Below the pieces are notes generated by a model, which was given only the letters and a program-made list of their open reading frames with translations, made no database searches and was not told where the DNA came from. DNA of 64,000 nt from Liolophura sinensis (lineage: Eukaryota > Mollusca > Polyplacophora > Chitonida > Chitonidae): NCBI RefSeq assembly GCF_032854445.1, contig NC_088295.1, forward strand, positions 15,115,385 to 15,179,384, written 5' to 3'. Made by a program: the position numbers and the translations under genes. This document shows positions 38,789 to 51,139 of the stretch, in pieces (position 1 is the first letter of the stretch; each line of letters opens with the position of its first letter).

Positions 38789-39215
38789 CATGGTAACGAC
38801 ACAAATGAAGTATGGTTTCCCTCAAAACAGAAATGCAAAGAAAATAGAAGATTGCATGTTCTAAAAGTGAAAATAATCACTCATGTTTTATTTTCATGTG
38901 CAAAAATACTGTAATGTTTCTTCGTTGACAGCAGAGCATAACATGAATGAAACTGACCCGTCTAATACAACAGAAAGCTTAAATCCAGATATTAAAGCCT
39001 ACCTAACCGTTAGCACTAACGACTAGACTACTTCTAAAACAGTGCATGGCTAAGTAGGGTTGTAACATCTCAGTTGAATTGCCAGCTTAATAATATTGCT
39101 ATGAATTTCTAGATGGACTGTCTTCTTTACATAACAGATGACGGACTATTGATCTAAAATGGTCAAAATGCTAAATGCGTAGCACTAGTGATGACATCAT
39201 TCCAAACAGAACCAT

Positions 39216-40033
39216 TCAGTTTGGACGGTGGAGTTTTCTTTTGGTCAGCTGATAGTCCGGACGTAGCACCTTTGTTGAGTTCAAGTAACCATCAACAACT
39301 CGACGTTTTATAGATACCAACATACTCTTCACTATTGCTGATGGTCGCCTGTCTACTTTCACAGTCAAATACAGTTCAAATGTGGCCACTGTACATGGAC
39401 TACAGTCTATTACACCCATCTTCCGGAAGGTGGATTTGTCTTGGAGGTTAATAAACAGTTCACAGCCCCGAATTCCACACGGCTCATTCTGTGACATACG
39501 GAAGACGTCTTGGGCAATTCTAGAGGAGAGGTCAGAGGGCACCAAAAGAACACAGTTCCATCCATTTTGTGCACGACGGGAGAAAAGGCGTACCAATTCC
39601 TCTGTAATTCTTACACATTGTCTGTATTCAAACAAATCCAAGTAATCGTAGTCGCTTATGTTGGTCTGGAGGTGTTCTGAAAGGTCAAGGGATGCGATAC
39701 GGTATGGTAAATTAGAAATCTTTTGAGATTAAGTTCAATTTTTACGAACGACGAACAGTATTTAAATTCATTATTTAGATATACGCCTTATGAATATAGT
39801 CGGGGAACGCAGAAACAAATGGCCTTTATATACACATTAGGCTTTCCATATTATTGCTTACCAATTTGGTTGCAGTCATTTTTATCGGATTCAGCAAATG
39901 TTATCGAAATATCTCCATTTATCACGTTGTGGAAGAGGTTTTTCAGTTTATGGACGACTTTCTGTATTCTCTTGTCGTCGTCATCGCCACGAATGCCTCT
40001 CGACAGATGTGTCCGTGTTCCTTGGCCAACCAT
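39216..40033 (-). CDS. DDIT4: DDIT4/REDD1 family protein, copy D (two exons, 210 aa)
   Basis: The only apparently intact member of the tandem block. Exon 1 is 39862-40033 (MVGQGTRTHL..., donor 'ttg|gtaagc') and exon 2 is 39216-39676 (acceptor 'tttcag|aac'), joined in phase 1 by a 185-bp intron, giving 210 residues. I chose the ATG at 40033 because it aligns with the starts of copies B and C and lies about 130 bp below a TATA box; the open frame continues further upstream. Landmarks are LVPSD (102-106), EPCGIRG (122-128), TFELYL and the tail TKRKLHRPN. It has private changes in the otherwise uniform core (INLQ, TFRK, CSPCT) and exon 1 lacks the KVTPR motif seen in A and F. The role, TORC1 inhibition under stress, is inferred from the family; whether it is expressed is unknown. 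Confidence 0.88.
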
Positions 40034-40163
40034 CTTCAAACTTCCACAGTCAAAGAACAGCCTATTATCTTTTAAATATATTATGATTGTGGTATAACCT
40101 GGGGTTCTGTGTTGAGCAAGACTGAAATATTCCTCTGTCATACAAACCAACAGTGGGTTGGTC

Positions 40164-40171
40164 TTTATATA
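40164..40171 (-). promoter_or_regulatory. TATA box of DDIT4 copy D
   Basis: TATATAAA on the gene strand, about 130 bp above the ATG. Unlike copies A, F and G it is not followed by CAGCTG. Upstream lie GGGGATTCCCC (40250-40260) and CACGTG (40306-40311). Confidence 0.55.
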
Positions 40172-40249
40172 CACCAACAGACATAATGTACATAACACCC
40201 TGACAGTTTCCAAGGGCTTGGACGTTAAGTAGTACGTATTCGATGGGGT

Positions 40250-40260
40250 GGGGATTCCCC
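40250..40260. promoter_or_regulatory. Rel/NF-kB-like motif upstream of copy D
   Basis: GGGGATTCCCC, a near-palindromic consensus kB sequence, 79 bp above the TATA box. The corresponding sites in units B and E are different but still consensus-like; in unit C the site has degenerated. Confidence 0.4.
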
Positions 40261-42069
40261 TAGAGGGACATCGAACTGGGGAGGACAGTCCGGGCCTTTT
40301 TGGCTCACGTGGTTTCTATGTTGTGTTTTGGTGGTGTTATGTACAAGCGATTGAAAGGATTTTAAATAGCTAAATTTTCTGTATGAATGCCATAGAATTT
40401 TCATAATTTTTCACAATACACAACATGAAAAACATATAGGATACTCAAGTAACCACAATCATATTGTCTTTAACTGAAAAAAAATCACGTGGTTCACACC
40501 AGTTCTTTCATTCGATATAAAAGAGTATATACTTAATATCTAATGTGACTAAAAATGTCAACTTCACCCCACGCTTGCATGTATATAGTAGGCTACTACA
40601 GAAAGTCACCCCAATGGCAAGCTAAGGTTCATGAAAAACTCTGGTCACAAAGTAGCTGCTGACATCGGTTTTGTGCCGTACTATACTTCAGGAAAAATGT
40701 TGATAAAAAACATACACAATGCTACGTTAATGGACCCAGACCTGCACCCATTTGAAAGTTCATATTAGATTAATAAATCTGTATGAATTAAACATAATCA
40801 TTTCTTTACATTACTCGCATATCATATATATTTATACACCAAGCGGACAAGATGACAAACACCTACGTGGATGATGTTATGGCGAATAAAAGACTTCTGA
40901 TTTCTGGGAGGTAAATGGTTTTCAGTGACCGCTTATTGTCACGACGGTCACAGGATAAACGAGAGCGGGTTGGTGTTAAACCACACTCAGCCAGTCATAA
41001 CGACTGAAAGGCAAGCCTTTGAACCACTCGGATTGATTTATGATCTAAATTTTGTATATCTTCTATCTGGTTGACGTTAATAAATTGTTCATCAACAACA
41101 TCATGCAGGTATAATTCTGATCACTGGGAGCAGGGTGGGTAATTACTGTATGAATCCAAATTAACTGCATAAATATAGTTTGTTGTAATCAACACTGACG
41201 CATTTGTTAATTCGCGTCAAGTAAATGAGGAAGAGATATTGTGTTGTGAATAAACTGAAGATTCCGCAGGCCTTTTTGTATTCCCAGCATGTTCTCGGTT
41301 GACCTTTCTTGGGAAGGATTATTAATAGATTATTGTGTCATAAGATGGATGATGAATCATATTTCCTCATTCCTAATCTAAACACAAAAATAGTAAAGAA
41401 AACATTCTGAACTATGATTAAAATGTTTCTTTACCCAACTGTCACATAATTCATTAAAAAGCCACAAGACACCCCGAGTCCGTTGTTGAGCGGTAAACAC
41501 ACTCGGATAAAGCCACTGTGTGTATTTGCAAACCTATTCATTTCATACACTTGACACTTTGTGTACATAATTGTTTATTTATCACCTTTTTACTAACCTT
41601 GGATTAATCCAAGTTTAATCTTTGTTTAACATGTAACAGTCCCTTGGATGTTTATTTCTTTGTATTCCTCTCCCGAGATGCTGGTACATGCGCCTCAGCC
41701 ACGTTAATGTCATCTGTCAACTGATATTATGACTAAATACCACCACGACAATACGGTTCAAAAAGGAAGAACAAATCCAGATATTTTGTAGACTGTGTTA
41801 TTGCAATGGTTTTATTTATGGTAACCACATTTTATCAAATATGTATGCAAGTATGACATATGACAATAACAAAACGTAAAATTTTACACGTGTTAATGAC
41901 AAATGATCTTTTGGGTTTAATTGCATGTGTAAAGATAGGATAATGATTCTCACGATGTAACAGTGTATAAAATGGCTGACTGAGCCGTCTAATTCACAAG
42001 CAGAGAATAAAGCAACCTACATAACGACTGACGCTGATGACTAGATTATACTACTAAAACAGTGCGTGG

Positions 42070-42760
42070 CTATATCGGGTTGCTGGACTGCGTTGCCAAC
42101 TGAAGAATATATATATATTGCCATGAACAACACCGCCTTTTATGAATATGGACATATTCTGCTATTGCTAATGGCTTTTTGTCTACTTTCACAGTCAAAT
42201 ACAGTTCAAATGTGATCACTGCAAATGGATCACAGTCTATGACACCCATCTTCCGGCACGTGCATTTGTCTTGGAGGGTGGTAAACAGTTCACCTCCCCG
42301 AATTCCACATGGCTCATTCTGTGACATACGGAGACGAGAGGTCAGAGGGCACCATAAGATTACATTTCAGACCATTCACGACAGGCGAAAAGGCGTACCA
42401 ATTCCACTGTAATTCTTACACATTGTTTGTATTAAAACAAATCCAAGGAATTATAGTCGCTATGTTGGACTGGAGGTTTTCCTGAAAAGTCAAGAGAGAC
42501 GAAATTAACGCATGCAAATAGAGAAGAATTATAATTGCACCATACAATAGCAAGGTAAATTCAACATTTTTTCTGAGATTAAGTTCAAGGTTAAGAATGG
42601 AAATAGAAGTTAATGATGTATGTTAACGTTATGTGAAACAGTAGAAAAATGCTGAAATATAGTCTGCCAATACTTTTATTGGGTTCATCAGCTGTAAACA
42701 TGGACTTGACATTGTCTCTATTTACCACATTGTGACAGAGACTTCCATTGGCAACCACCT
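42070..42760 (-). pseudogene. DDIT4 copy E: broken gene
   Basis: Exon 2 homology spans about 42070-42481. Near its start a TAA replaces the Glu codon in the LDLFEY region. A deletion removes the RIAQDV codons and shifts the frame, after which the core from MSQNEPCGIRG through TFELYLTVKVD is well preserved. The STKVL...RPN tail is lost, with the frame running into 3' UTR-like sequence through an AT tract. Exon 1 (about 42690-42760) has GTG in place of the start codon and lacks most of its middle. Upstream and 3' flanks still match copy D. This is a clear pseudogene, recent enough for about 85 core residues to survive. Confidence 0.88.
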
Positions 42761-42881
42761 TTAAACTGTTAGACCATCAGTTGTCTGGTCCTCAAAAATG
42801 CCAGAAGACCCATCTAATTTACATAAAAATTCTGACATGATTGAAGGACATGGGCGTTTAGTAACACGGACTGGATGGGGT

Positions 42882-42891
42882 GGAGTTTCCC
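42882..42891. promoter_or_regulatory. Rel/NF-kB-like motif in the upstream block of copy E
   Basis: GGAGTTTCCC (reverse complement GGGAAACTCC) at the position equivalent to the motifs of units B and D. Confidence 0.3.
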
Positions 42892-43574
42892 CTTCAGACA
42901 GCGAAGTGGGGAGGACAGCCCGAGTCACCTGGCTTTTTGTGGCTTATGTGTGTGTGTTTTTTGTTATGTTCTTTCACTTTTTTTGGTTTTCATTATGTAA
43001 TATATATGAGATGGCATATCAAAAATATGTCATACTGGTATTATCCATAACTACAGAAAATAAACCATCCAGGCCATGTTATGTCTTTCATTCAATGAAA
43101 GAGTTTATAAGTAGTGTCTTTTGTGGCTTTCTGAACTTGTATACTTCTCCTCCACCACCATGGATATAGTACCCTACTACAGAAAGTTGTCGCAGTGGCA
43201 AGCTAAGGCTCACAAAAAGCGCTGGCCACAAAGTAGCTGCTGGCATATGTTTGTGACCTTGTATACTTAAAAACGGCTGACAAAAGTTTCTTGAATAACG
43301 CAAACATAAACGTACTGTAGTAGACCCGCCCTAGTACGCGTTTGAAGGTTTAGAATGATGTTTGTTATATTAAGACACATTTGTACATATCACGTATGTT
43401 TGGTATATGCTTGTATTTTAAATACCTGTTAAACGCAAGATTCATGAACTTTGGATACGATTTCTGTGAGTTTTATGGATGGAGAAAATCTGAGTGTCGG
43501 GGGTGGAGGTAAATCACCGACATTTAGCAAGTTACTGATAATCGAAATGTTTCAATCATGTTGCAACGGCAACA

Positions 43575-43919
43575 TTATGTGTATATAAACTTTGTAAAAA
43601 TAATCATTTCTTTAAACTTCTTGCACCATGGACATATATTGCAAGTCGATAAGATGGAAACATGGACAGTTATGACGTCATGACGGTGCTTTTTGGTTCT
43701 TGTGTTCATCATGTCGTTTTTGTGGAGGACATACATGTATTTTTGCCCAATATCTGTTCCAGGTGAAACGCACAATTCTGATACCTTGATGCCATTGGCA
43801 GTTGCACAGCAACGAACTGGAGAAGTATGCTTTATGATATCTGGCACAGGCCTATAACAGTCTGAGTTCATGTGTGATTGCTGTATACATTCATTTGTGC
43901 GCTTTTGTGAACTGGGCAT
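43575..43919 (-). CDS. Unrecognised 114-codon ORF with a cysteine-rich start
   Basis: Begins MPSSQKRTNECIQQ and has Cys spaced as C-x9-C, then CC in PVRCCATANG, then C in SELC. The first 70 residues look more coding-like than other frames nearby. I do not recognise a family with confidence. No TATA box or clear intron is visible, although 'atcaag|gtatca' could be a donor. It may be an isolated exon, part of a repeat, or chance. Confidence 0.15.
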   Translation of the reverse strand: MPSSQKRTNECIQQSHMNSDCYRPVPDIIKHTSPVRCCATANGIKVSELCVSPGTDIGQKYMYVLHKNDMMNTRTKKHRHDVITVHVSILSTCNICPWCKKFKEMIIFTKFIYT

Positions 43920-44819
43920 ATTCCTTTGGGCTCATGTCTGTTTAACTTGTGCCTAAGTCAAAATGAACTGTGCTTCAGTCAAAATGAACTGCAAACATGC
44001 TTGTCTCTCACTTAAATCAGTGTTGGGTATGTACGCTCATTTGCGTTCATTGCGTTGTCACCACATATACAGCAGACAACCATAAGCATACACCAGCTTG
44101 TTTTTTGTGTTCGTATTGTGTTCTCAGTGTACTATTCTTGTGAGGATTATTAAAAGATAATTCCGTCATTCACTGAACAACAAAAGTCTTTTTTTCTGAC
44201 TCTTAATCCCAACACAAAAGCTCTTAAACCATTCTGCAGTATGATTTAAACAATTTGATTGAATATGTCTTTGTCCAGATGTCACAGAAATTACCGAAGT
44301 CCACACGTCCAGCCCCGCCCCCTGGTGCAATGCACGTACGTCTTTCTAGTAAATTTGTATATACACAAACCTGAACAAGGCTTTCTTTGATTGTTGATAT
44401 TTGGTGCATACACTTGTTGATTTAGATCCTCTTTTATATGACCAAAGAATGAAATTGTCATGTAGAAATTTGTTTCTCTTTAATTGTCGGGATTTTGTCC
44501 GATGAGAAAGACAGAAAAAACATGCACAATTCCAACAAAGAGTGCTAATCTAAGCGTCAAAACAGACATTCATATACCAGCCGTCAACCACTATGGACGT
44601 TCAAGGTCAGTAATGGCAAGGTCAGTTGTAAAATGCACGTTTAAAATTAAAACGAACTCTCAAAGAAATAAGACAGTATATGAAGTACGAAAATAGGGCG
44701 AAATCTTGAAATCAGTATTCAAACCGTGTACCATGCTGGTATATAATGCGTCGAAAATAGTACATTGCGCTTTGGTTTCAACTGTTCATATATCCAATGT
44801 GGAAATCTAGTTCAATACG

Positions 44820-45680
44820 ATGGATATACAGCCCCTATTCCCGGGTTAAGATGTTAGATACAGAAGATCAGAGATACTGGACGCTCTGTCTATATTTACA
44901 TATGAGAGAATTAAACTCATTGTAAAACTTAAGAAGCTTGGAGTGAAGGTGTTTGATGGAATAATCTTGACACGCTCATTTTTGCAGTAATAACTTGACG
45001 TTGATTGAAATCTTCACACAACATACGGGATCTAACAAATACAACAATTAGGAGAGATGTGTACGCGCTCTATGCAGGAAGCTTAGGTATGTTGCTGTCC
45101 AAGTAAGAATGATTTACAATCTCAAAATTGAAACTACCCCTCTTGTCGTAAATTCTGTAAGAAAGCAAAGAGTTTTGGGCTATGTACAATATAGGTTCAG
45201 AAAAGATATATCATATGGAGAGTGTGTTGTTTCCTTTAAATCCAGCGGAGGTGGGTAAATATCTTTCACAGCCTTTGCTATGTATGGATTATCTAAGCCA
45301 GCAGATCATCAATATACCGTTCAGTGAATGAGAAAGATCAGGCCCGGCGAGGACCACTCCTCAACAGTTTCTGCATATAGTCGTATTCATGCGAGAACAG
45401 ATATGGGTTAGCCAAATAAGGGACACAATTTGTACCCATCGGAACACCTATATACTGTTGATATATGGTTCCCCCGAATTTCACATAAATGTTATTGAAG
45501 AGAAATTCAAAACTCGTTGAACATCAAAACATCCCATGAATTCCGTAACAGTTTTTCTGAGAAACAGCGTGGTTTGTCTCAGAGACCACTTTCGACCAGT
45601 TACTATACCGTCCGGTAGTGACGTGGGACTCATTTACAAATACCAGTTGTTATATTTCGTGGTGACCATACTATGAAGTA
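44820..45680 (-). mobile_element. Fossil reverse-transcriptase element, Penelope-like
   Basis: Minus-strand fragments of a reverse transcriptase are recognisable: a GVPMGTN motif (about 45425-45447), a YIDD catalytic motif (about 45301-45318) and a downstream IYDKRGSFNFEI-type segment (about 45120-45160). The GVPMGTNC...YIDDLL combination is typical of Penelope-like or related elements common in marine invertebrates. The copy is incomplete and broken at several places, with no detectable ends, so it is old. Confidence 0.65.
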
Positions 45681-47721
45681 AAACTCCGTCGTATATGGTG
45701 TTGTACTTTCACTGAAAACACAATGAGAAAACAATCAGCTATTTGACAGAAAGTATTACTGGACTCTCAGTGCACGCTGGATTTTAAACCCACTCTGGTC
45801 TCTCCAGGCAAGGGGGATTTTCCACCACACTGCTTGGGTTCCCTAGCTGGACACGCACGCTGCATGGGTTCCCTGTGAAAGCTGGGCACGCACCCTGCAT
45901 GTATTCTTTACGCACGCGGGACTTTCCATATTAGCTTTCCATGTTAGGAGCAGCTTACCAAACCTTCAAGTAGATGGCTTGCTTCGGCATAACTGTCCGT
46001 TTAGGTTGAACTACAAATGATGGAAAACCATATACAAAAACAAACGAATGGTGCATCTGTACTCCGTTTCCGGTGTAGTACGGTGCAGTCAGCCGCTATG
46101 TCTCCCAGCCCAACCCATTAGCAATCCGGATCACTTGAATACGCCCAAATAGTTCATCAGGATATGAAAAGTAAAAGTATTCAATGGCATTGTTATTTAT
46201 AATTTTGTTCCAAAAAAATTTTTTTTTCTCACAAGGGAAGAAACTCTGTTAGCGTTACACCACCACCACCACCACATTTAGGCCTGTCATTTCTTAATAC
46301 AAATGAAAATAGGTCATTTTGTCACGAGCTGGTGTTTGGTAATCAGTGGTGTTTTCTGCAAGATTGATATCCAATAATAAGTTCAACTGCATAAGCACCT
46401 GTTTGACTCCAATTCTATAAGCACATAAAAAGCTACTAAATGATTAACATTTATGTACATATTGTTTGAATGATCAAAGGTAGCATAAGTTCGTTAAATG
46501 AAGAAACACAATGTGACTCGAGAGGCCAGTGCGTGTTTCAACACTGAACGTGAAGCACCAACAGCTGGGCGTAAGTCACACAGTTTGTTTAAAACTGTAA
46601 CTATTAACCACAGGCATGCCAATAGAATAAATTGTTTTCATTCTTCTCCAGAGCGCAGTGCAGATGTCCTCTGGGTAAGTAGGATTAGGAGTGAAAAAAC
46701 TGAATTGAATCTTGCTAAGGACGAACATTATTATGCATGACCAAAAAAAAACAACAAAAAACAACTTAGCTCCAGGAAGATACAGGACAGCTACATCGCC
46801 TAATATGAGTCATATGTGCAAACCATAGGCCATGCATGTATGACTGACGCCCCCACCCAATAAATAGATTGCGATATGTATTTCCCAAAGTGTTAATTTC
46901 TTTACAGAAGTAAATCAGAAATATAAAACTTATAAGCCTCTATATATTTTGAATTTTCTCACCATTGTGTCTAGAGAATGTGTATGAATAATTAGGCTAC
47001 TATAACATTATTACCGGACCTGACTCTTAGATTCGGACTTAACACTCGTTCATGCTATATACTCTAAGTTACGCTAATATGAATTTGGACTTGAATAACA
47101 GTATAGAAGCTCCTTTGCATAATACTGGCAAGCTATAAGTAAACGTACTAACTTCTATATTGGGGCTGTGTTTATCACCCTCCAGTCTAGTATTATGCGT
47201 CCACGCGACAGACATTCGGCAGGATCGCCACGAAACGGCTTCAGTATCATTCATTCATTCATTCATTCATTCAGTAGGTAATACCTTGTAGGGATTTTCT
47301 GGAATGTAACTACATCACAAAATACTTGGGTAATTGTTTTCTTTGGTCAACTTTAAAGCGTTTAGTTTCGACAATATTAGCTTGTTCATGTATTAAACAT
47401 GACGCGTAAAGTTTGTAAATAACAAAACTTCAGAAAGACATTAACACCTACTAAGCTGACATCGAGGGGTCAAACATTGCTGAGATGCTCGGGGGTGTTG
47501 CTTTCTTCTGTTCATTATTCATACAAAAATACCACAAGACTGTTTTTGTGACATAGGTATTGATGTATAACGCAATACAGACAAGGCGAGTGATTAGGTG
47601 GGGTGTGGGTGAAGTAGATATCGAGTCATGACATTTACACACACCAAGGTCAGAGTGGGTCACCCAGCTTGATGTGCGACTTGATCGTAGTTTCCTTAAT
47701 GGTGCATTTGTTATATAGTCT
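45681..47721. other. Gene-free stretch
   Basis: No supported gene. 45620-45800 has weak similarity to the duplicated pair at 37700-37880 and 37960-38110 ('gggagttgtatttttacata' type). A (CACCAC)n run at about 46260 and an (ATTC)n run at 47249-47272 are simple repeats. Confidence 0.45.
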
Positions 47722-48277
47722 AAGTGTGTTCTGTGTGTGAATCGATATACCAATGGGCCGAAGAATCGGTAATTTGTCGGTATGAATCACAACAGCATGA
47801 TAGAATCGATATGTTCTCTGTATGCTCTCTGTGTGGATCACTACAACAATGGCTCATGGGTATCAGTACGTTCTCTGTATGAATCACTACACCAACGGGC
47901 CATAGAATCAGTATGTTTTCTGTGTGAATCACTACAACAATGGCTCATGGGTATCAGTACGTTCTCTGTATGAATCACTACAACAACGGGCCATAGAATC
48001 AGTATGTTTTCTGTGTGAATCACTACAACAATGGCTCATGGGTATCAGTACGTTCTCTGTATGAATCACTACAACAACGGGCCATGGAATCAGTATGTTC
48101 TCTGTATGAATCACAACACCAATGGATCATAGTCAGAATGTGCCGTTTATCAGTCAATACACTCATGCATCAAAGAATCTGTAGGTGTGAATCACTACAG
48201 CGATGAAACGTAGAATCGGTATTCTCTGTGTATGGAATCTCTACCCCAATGGGCGCTAAAATCATTATGTTCTCTGG
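47722..48277. repeat. Minisatellite, 45/46-bp units with 91-bp higher-order period
   Basis: About twelve units of the type 'gaatcactacaacaatggct'. In the centre two unit types alternate, so landmarks recur every 91 bp (ggctcatggg at 47851, 47942 and 48033). Edges are diverged. Repetitive frames are open on both strands but have no coding support. Confidence 0.9.
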
Positions 48278-50380
48278 ATTTTATTAGCTGGATGATAACA
48301 AAGCGTCGTAAGACTTGAGGTAAGTGTTATTGATTGATTGAGAAACTCTTGTTATCACCTGAAATGTCAATCGTAAAAGACATTTTCATGAAAACAGTAC
48401 AAGACAGCTAAATTTACCACAACAAGTACATGTAGATGATCCAAAAAAGTTGAGGCCAGCTTATTTATTTTGTCTGGATTATCACTCTTTGACACCTAGT
48501 TTAAACATGTTCTTGACACGATATGTGTGCAACTGTACTGAAGTGGCGATAAACCATTATGAATCATTCATTCCTTCACTTTGTCTGTACCTAAATATAG
48601 CACGTGAACCCACACAAGCCGAGCTACGTCTGATACATAAGCGTTAAGCGGGTCACGTGTGCTAGTCAAGCCGATGGCATTATAGGTTATGCCACGTCCA
48701 TATTGTCATGCGCAGGGGAGGATTTGCCAGTTCAAATGGCCATGCATATTGGGAAGACGCGTCACCTGTATTCATGTACTTATCTCTCACGCACGCGTCT
48801 GACTCATAAAGTGACTTGGTGTGGGATTTGAAGATCACAGTTTTACGAGTTATATACACATTATATATGCAGTGCCCTCACCATGACAAAGTATGGGCAT
48901 ATTCCATTCTTTAACAATGGTACAATACATAAAAAGCTCTCGTTGCTGATTTAGGTCAAATAAAACTAACTACACCGCTAAATCAAAAAATAATCAAACA
49001 ATAAATTAATAAAAATGAATGTGGTATGCATTGGGAACTATATATTAATCATACATGTTTACCAAAGCTACCAAATCCTTACACGGTATGGATTAAGAAA
49101 TGGTCAGTACCTCAGTAGGCCAAATGTCTTGCCGACATGGAAACAACATCACTCAACGCACCTTACAACACTTTGGCTTAGCAAGAACCAATGGGACGGT
49201 ATAATGATCAAACTGCCTTACTGAATAACAGCATTTTAATGGATACAAGACAATAAAGTCTTTCATTACATAACTGCAATATTATGTGGTGACAGAAAGT
49301 TATGACATATAAAAGTATAACTAAAGCTCACAACATATTCAAAATTTTTTCAACTCGTTTCATAGCTTTCATATGAAATGAACACTCATTTGAGATCCTC
49401 TATGAATGAGGGCTTTAAACACTGACCGAGAAGGAGACACGAAAACTGTTACATACCGATATAGGTATATATAAAGGAGCTTAACCCTTAAGCTACATTT
49501 TAATATTGTTTCCAAATAAAGCTGTATATAAGGAGCCTACTCATAACACTACCGTAATGATCTTTCACGACTTAGCATTTGCTATGTGATACGATCTATC
49601 CACTTTACATATGGCATATGTATATATAATCGTTACCTAAGATCAAACACCAACTGTCCAGCCGCTCCCTAGTACACCAACAATGCGATCAAAGCATGCA
49701 GTATAAGGTGCACATATACTATATATACTAAGATCACTCATATTCGATGGGAGACTCAGTTGATGTTTAAATAACAGTTCGTGATCGGCGAAGTCTTTGT
49801 TCACTGTAAACACGTTGAGACATTACTTGAACGGGAAAAATTCTTCTTCTTCTTATTTTTATTATTGGTAGGCAGCTGTAATTTGATTTTCTTTTGTTAT
49901 TTTATCGTACAATTTAAAAAATCAAATGATTCCATATACAAGAAGGCCATGGATAATAATGTTATTTCACATTCTATATCAGTTTTGTATCTCAAATTGG
50001 TTTCATTGGTGCTTCTTCCTAATTCCAGAATTTTCCGCGTGTGTTCACAAAATTTCTACAAATGACGTCACTATGAGAATTGGTTCACAGGCATATATCA
50101 CAGAAGGACTTTGGCTAATGTCCTATCGTGCTGTTCTCAACTCGTCAAGAAAGTTTTTACAGGCCTTTCTTTGTTCGCAAAAGTTATGCACAGATTTGGA
50201 CAAAATTCCAGTCCAAGCAACAAGCCTTTACATTTTGGTGGTGATTTGGATCCGAATCCAGAAATTTGTTTAATGATTCTCCACGTTGTAGCGCGACACA
50301 ACAACCCAGGAGCCTCTCATCCATGCAACTGCTGTGAGTTCAAGACAAGCTCACCTCTCCCGTCGTACATGGGGTTGCTC
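48278..50380. other. Gene-free stretch
   Basis: AT-rich. Frames of 94-117 codons at 49781-50464 overlap each other in different registers and run into a SINE; no domain is recognised. Confidence 0.45.
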
Positions 50381-50505
50381 TGCCAGCAACCTGCTGATGG
50401 TCAAGGGTTGCCTAATGCTGGTCGCCGTCGTATGAGTGAAATATTCTCGAGTAACGGCGTATAACTCCAATCAAATAAATAAATAAATAAATAGATAAAT
50501 TATAA
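50381..50505 (-). repeat. SINE-like dispersed repeat, truncated
   Basis: The minus strand reads (ATTT)n, 'gattggagttatacgccgtt', 'actcgagaatatttcactca', 'cgacggcgaccagcat' and then a shortened core. Same family as 16857-17006. Confidence 0.75.
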
Positions 50506-51139
50506 TGCCCAGCATAGTACTTTCTCTTTGAAGTGCTGAGGACAAATGCCTACTAGTTACTATACAAATGAAAACAGGACAAGGTCAAACTTAAGTTGAC
50601 GTCAGCTTTACTGGGCTGTAATAACGGTTAAGCATGGACACGGATCCGCATGACATCATTAAAGCTGTCTCAGAAAAAATTCTGGGCTGTAATATTTACA
50701 AACAGTCGTATAGAAACTATAAAACAATTTCACTGACATAAAACTGGGAACATCTTAACGAAGCCCTTATACCATATACAGTACATGTGAGAAAACCACG
50801 TTCAAAAGGGAATGTGCGTTGTCTGTGCAAAGTGGGAACAAAACTATAAAAGTAGGAACCATATGAATACTTTCTATCACAGATGAGTTTTTATAATTTT
50901 TAAAGAGTATGTATGAAAATATAACGTTTTTTCACAAAACTGAAAACAGTAAATCTATCCACTCCGGAATCCAAATTTTAAAACAATAGCGTATATGACG
51001 CACATGGATGCGTACGGAGAAGCACTTCATCTGGACTCACGACCGAAGTACCGTGAAGGGAAAGGGTCCATGTGTACATATGGTAAAAACAGCACTGTTG
51101 ATTGTAAACTTAACAGCTGTTCAAAACACAAAACTTGAC

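Larger units (their letters stand above)
32458..43350. repeat. Segmental tandem array of DDIT4 gene-plus-upstream units
   Basis: Four units each carry DDIT4 exon material on the minus strand plus a long conserved upstream block: 32847-33490, 35824-36590, 40034-40770 and 42770-43350. Shared landmarks are 'taagtagtac', a GC-rich piece ending 'gtcctgg' or similar, a 'gtatatactta' phrase and 'cacaaagtagctgctg'. An extra partial copy at 34845-35700 matches 36160-37110. Sequence at 37140-37560 matches 41200-41600 and, more weakly, 44110-44310. Exon-1 start codons of B, C and D are at 32846, 35823 and 40033, so unit length varies (3.0 and 4.2 kb; D to E about 2.7-2.9 kb). A faint copy of the block also lies upstream of copy F (about 52820-52930). 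Confidence 0.8.

Noticed and set aside
40034-40213. Longer N-terminus for copy D in the same open frame
   Set aside because: It runs through the TATA box region. The ATG at 40033 aligns with the starts of B and C.
47720-48206. CRISPR-like array or repeat protein
   Set aside because: Alternating 45/46-bp variants with no unique spacers, in a eukaryotic genome; frames are open in several registers.
49781-50464. Overlapping ORFs of 94-117 codons
   Set aside because: Different registers of the same AT-rich DNA, partly running into a SINE-like repeat; no domain, start context or splice support.
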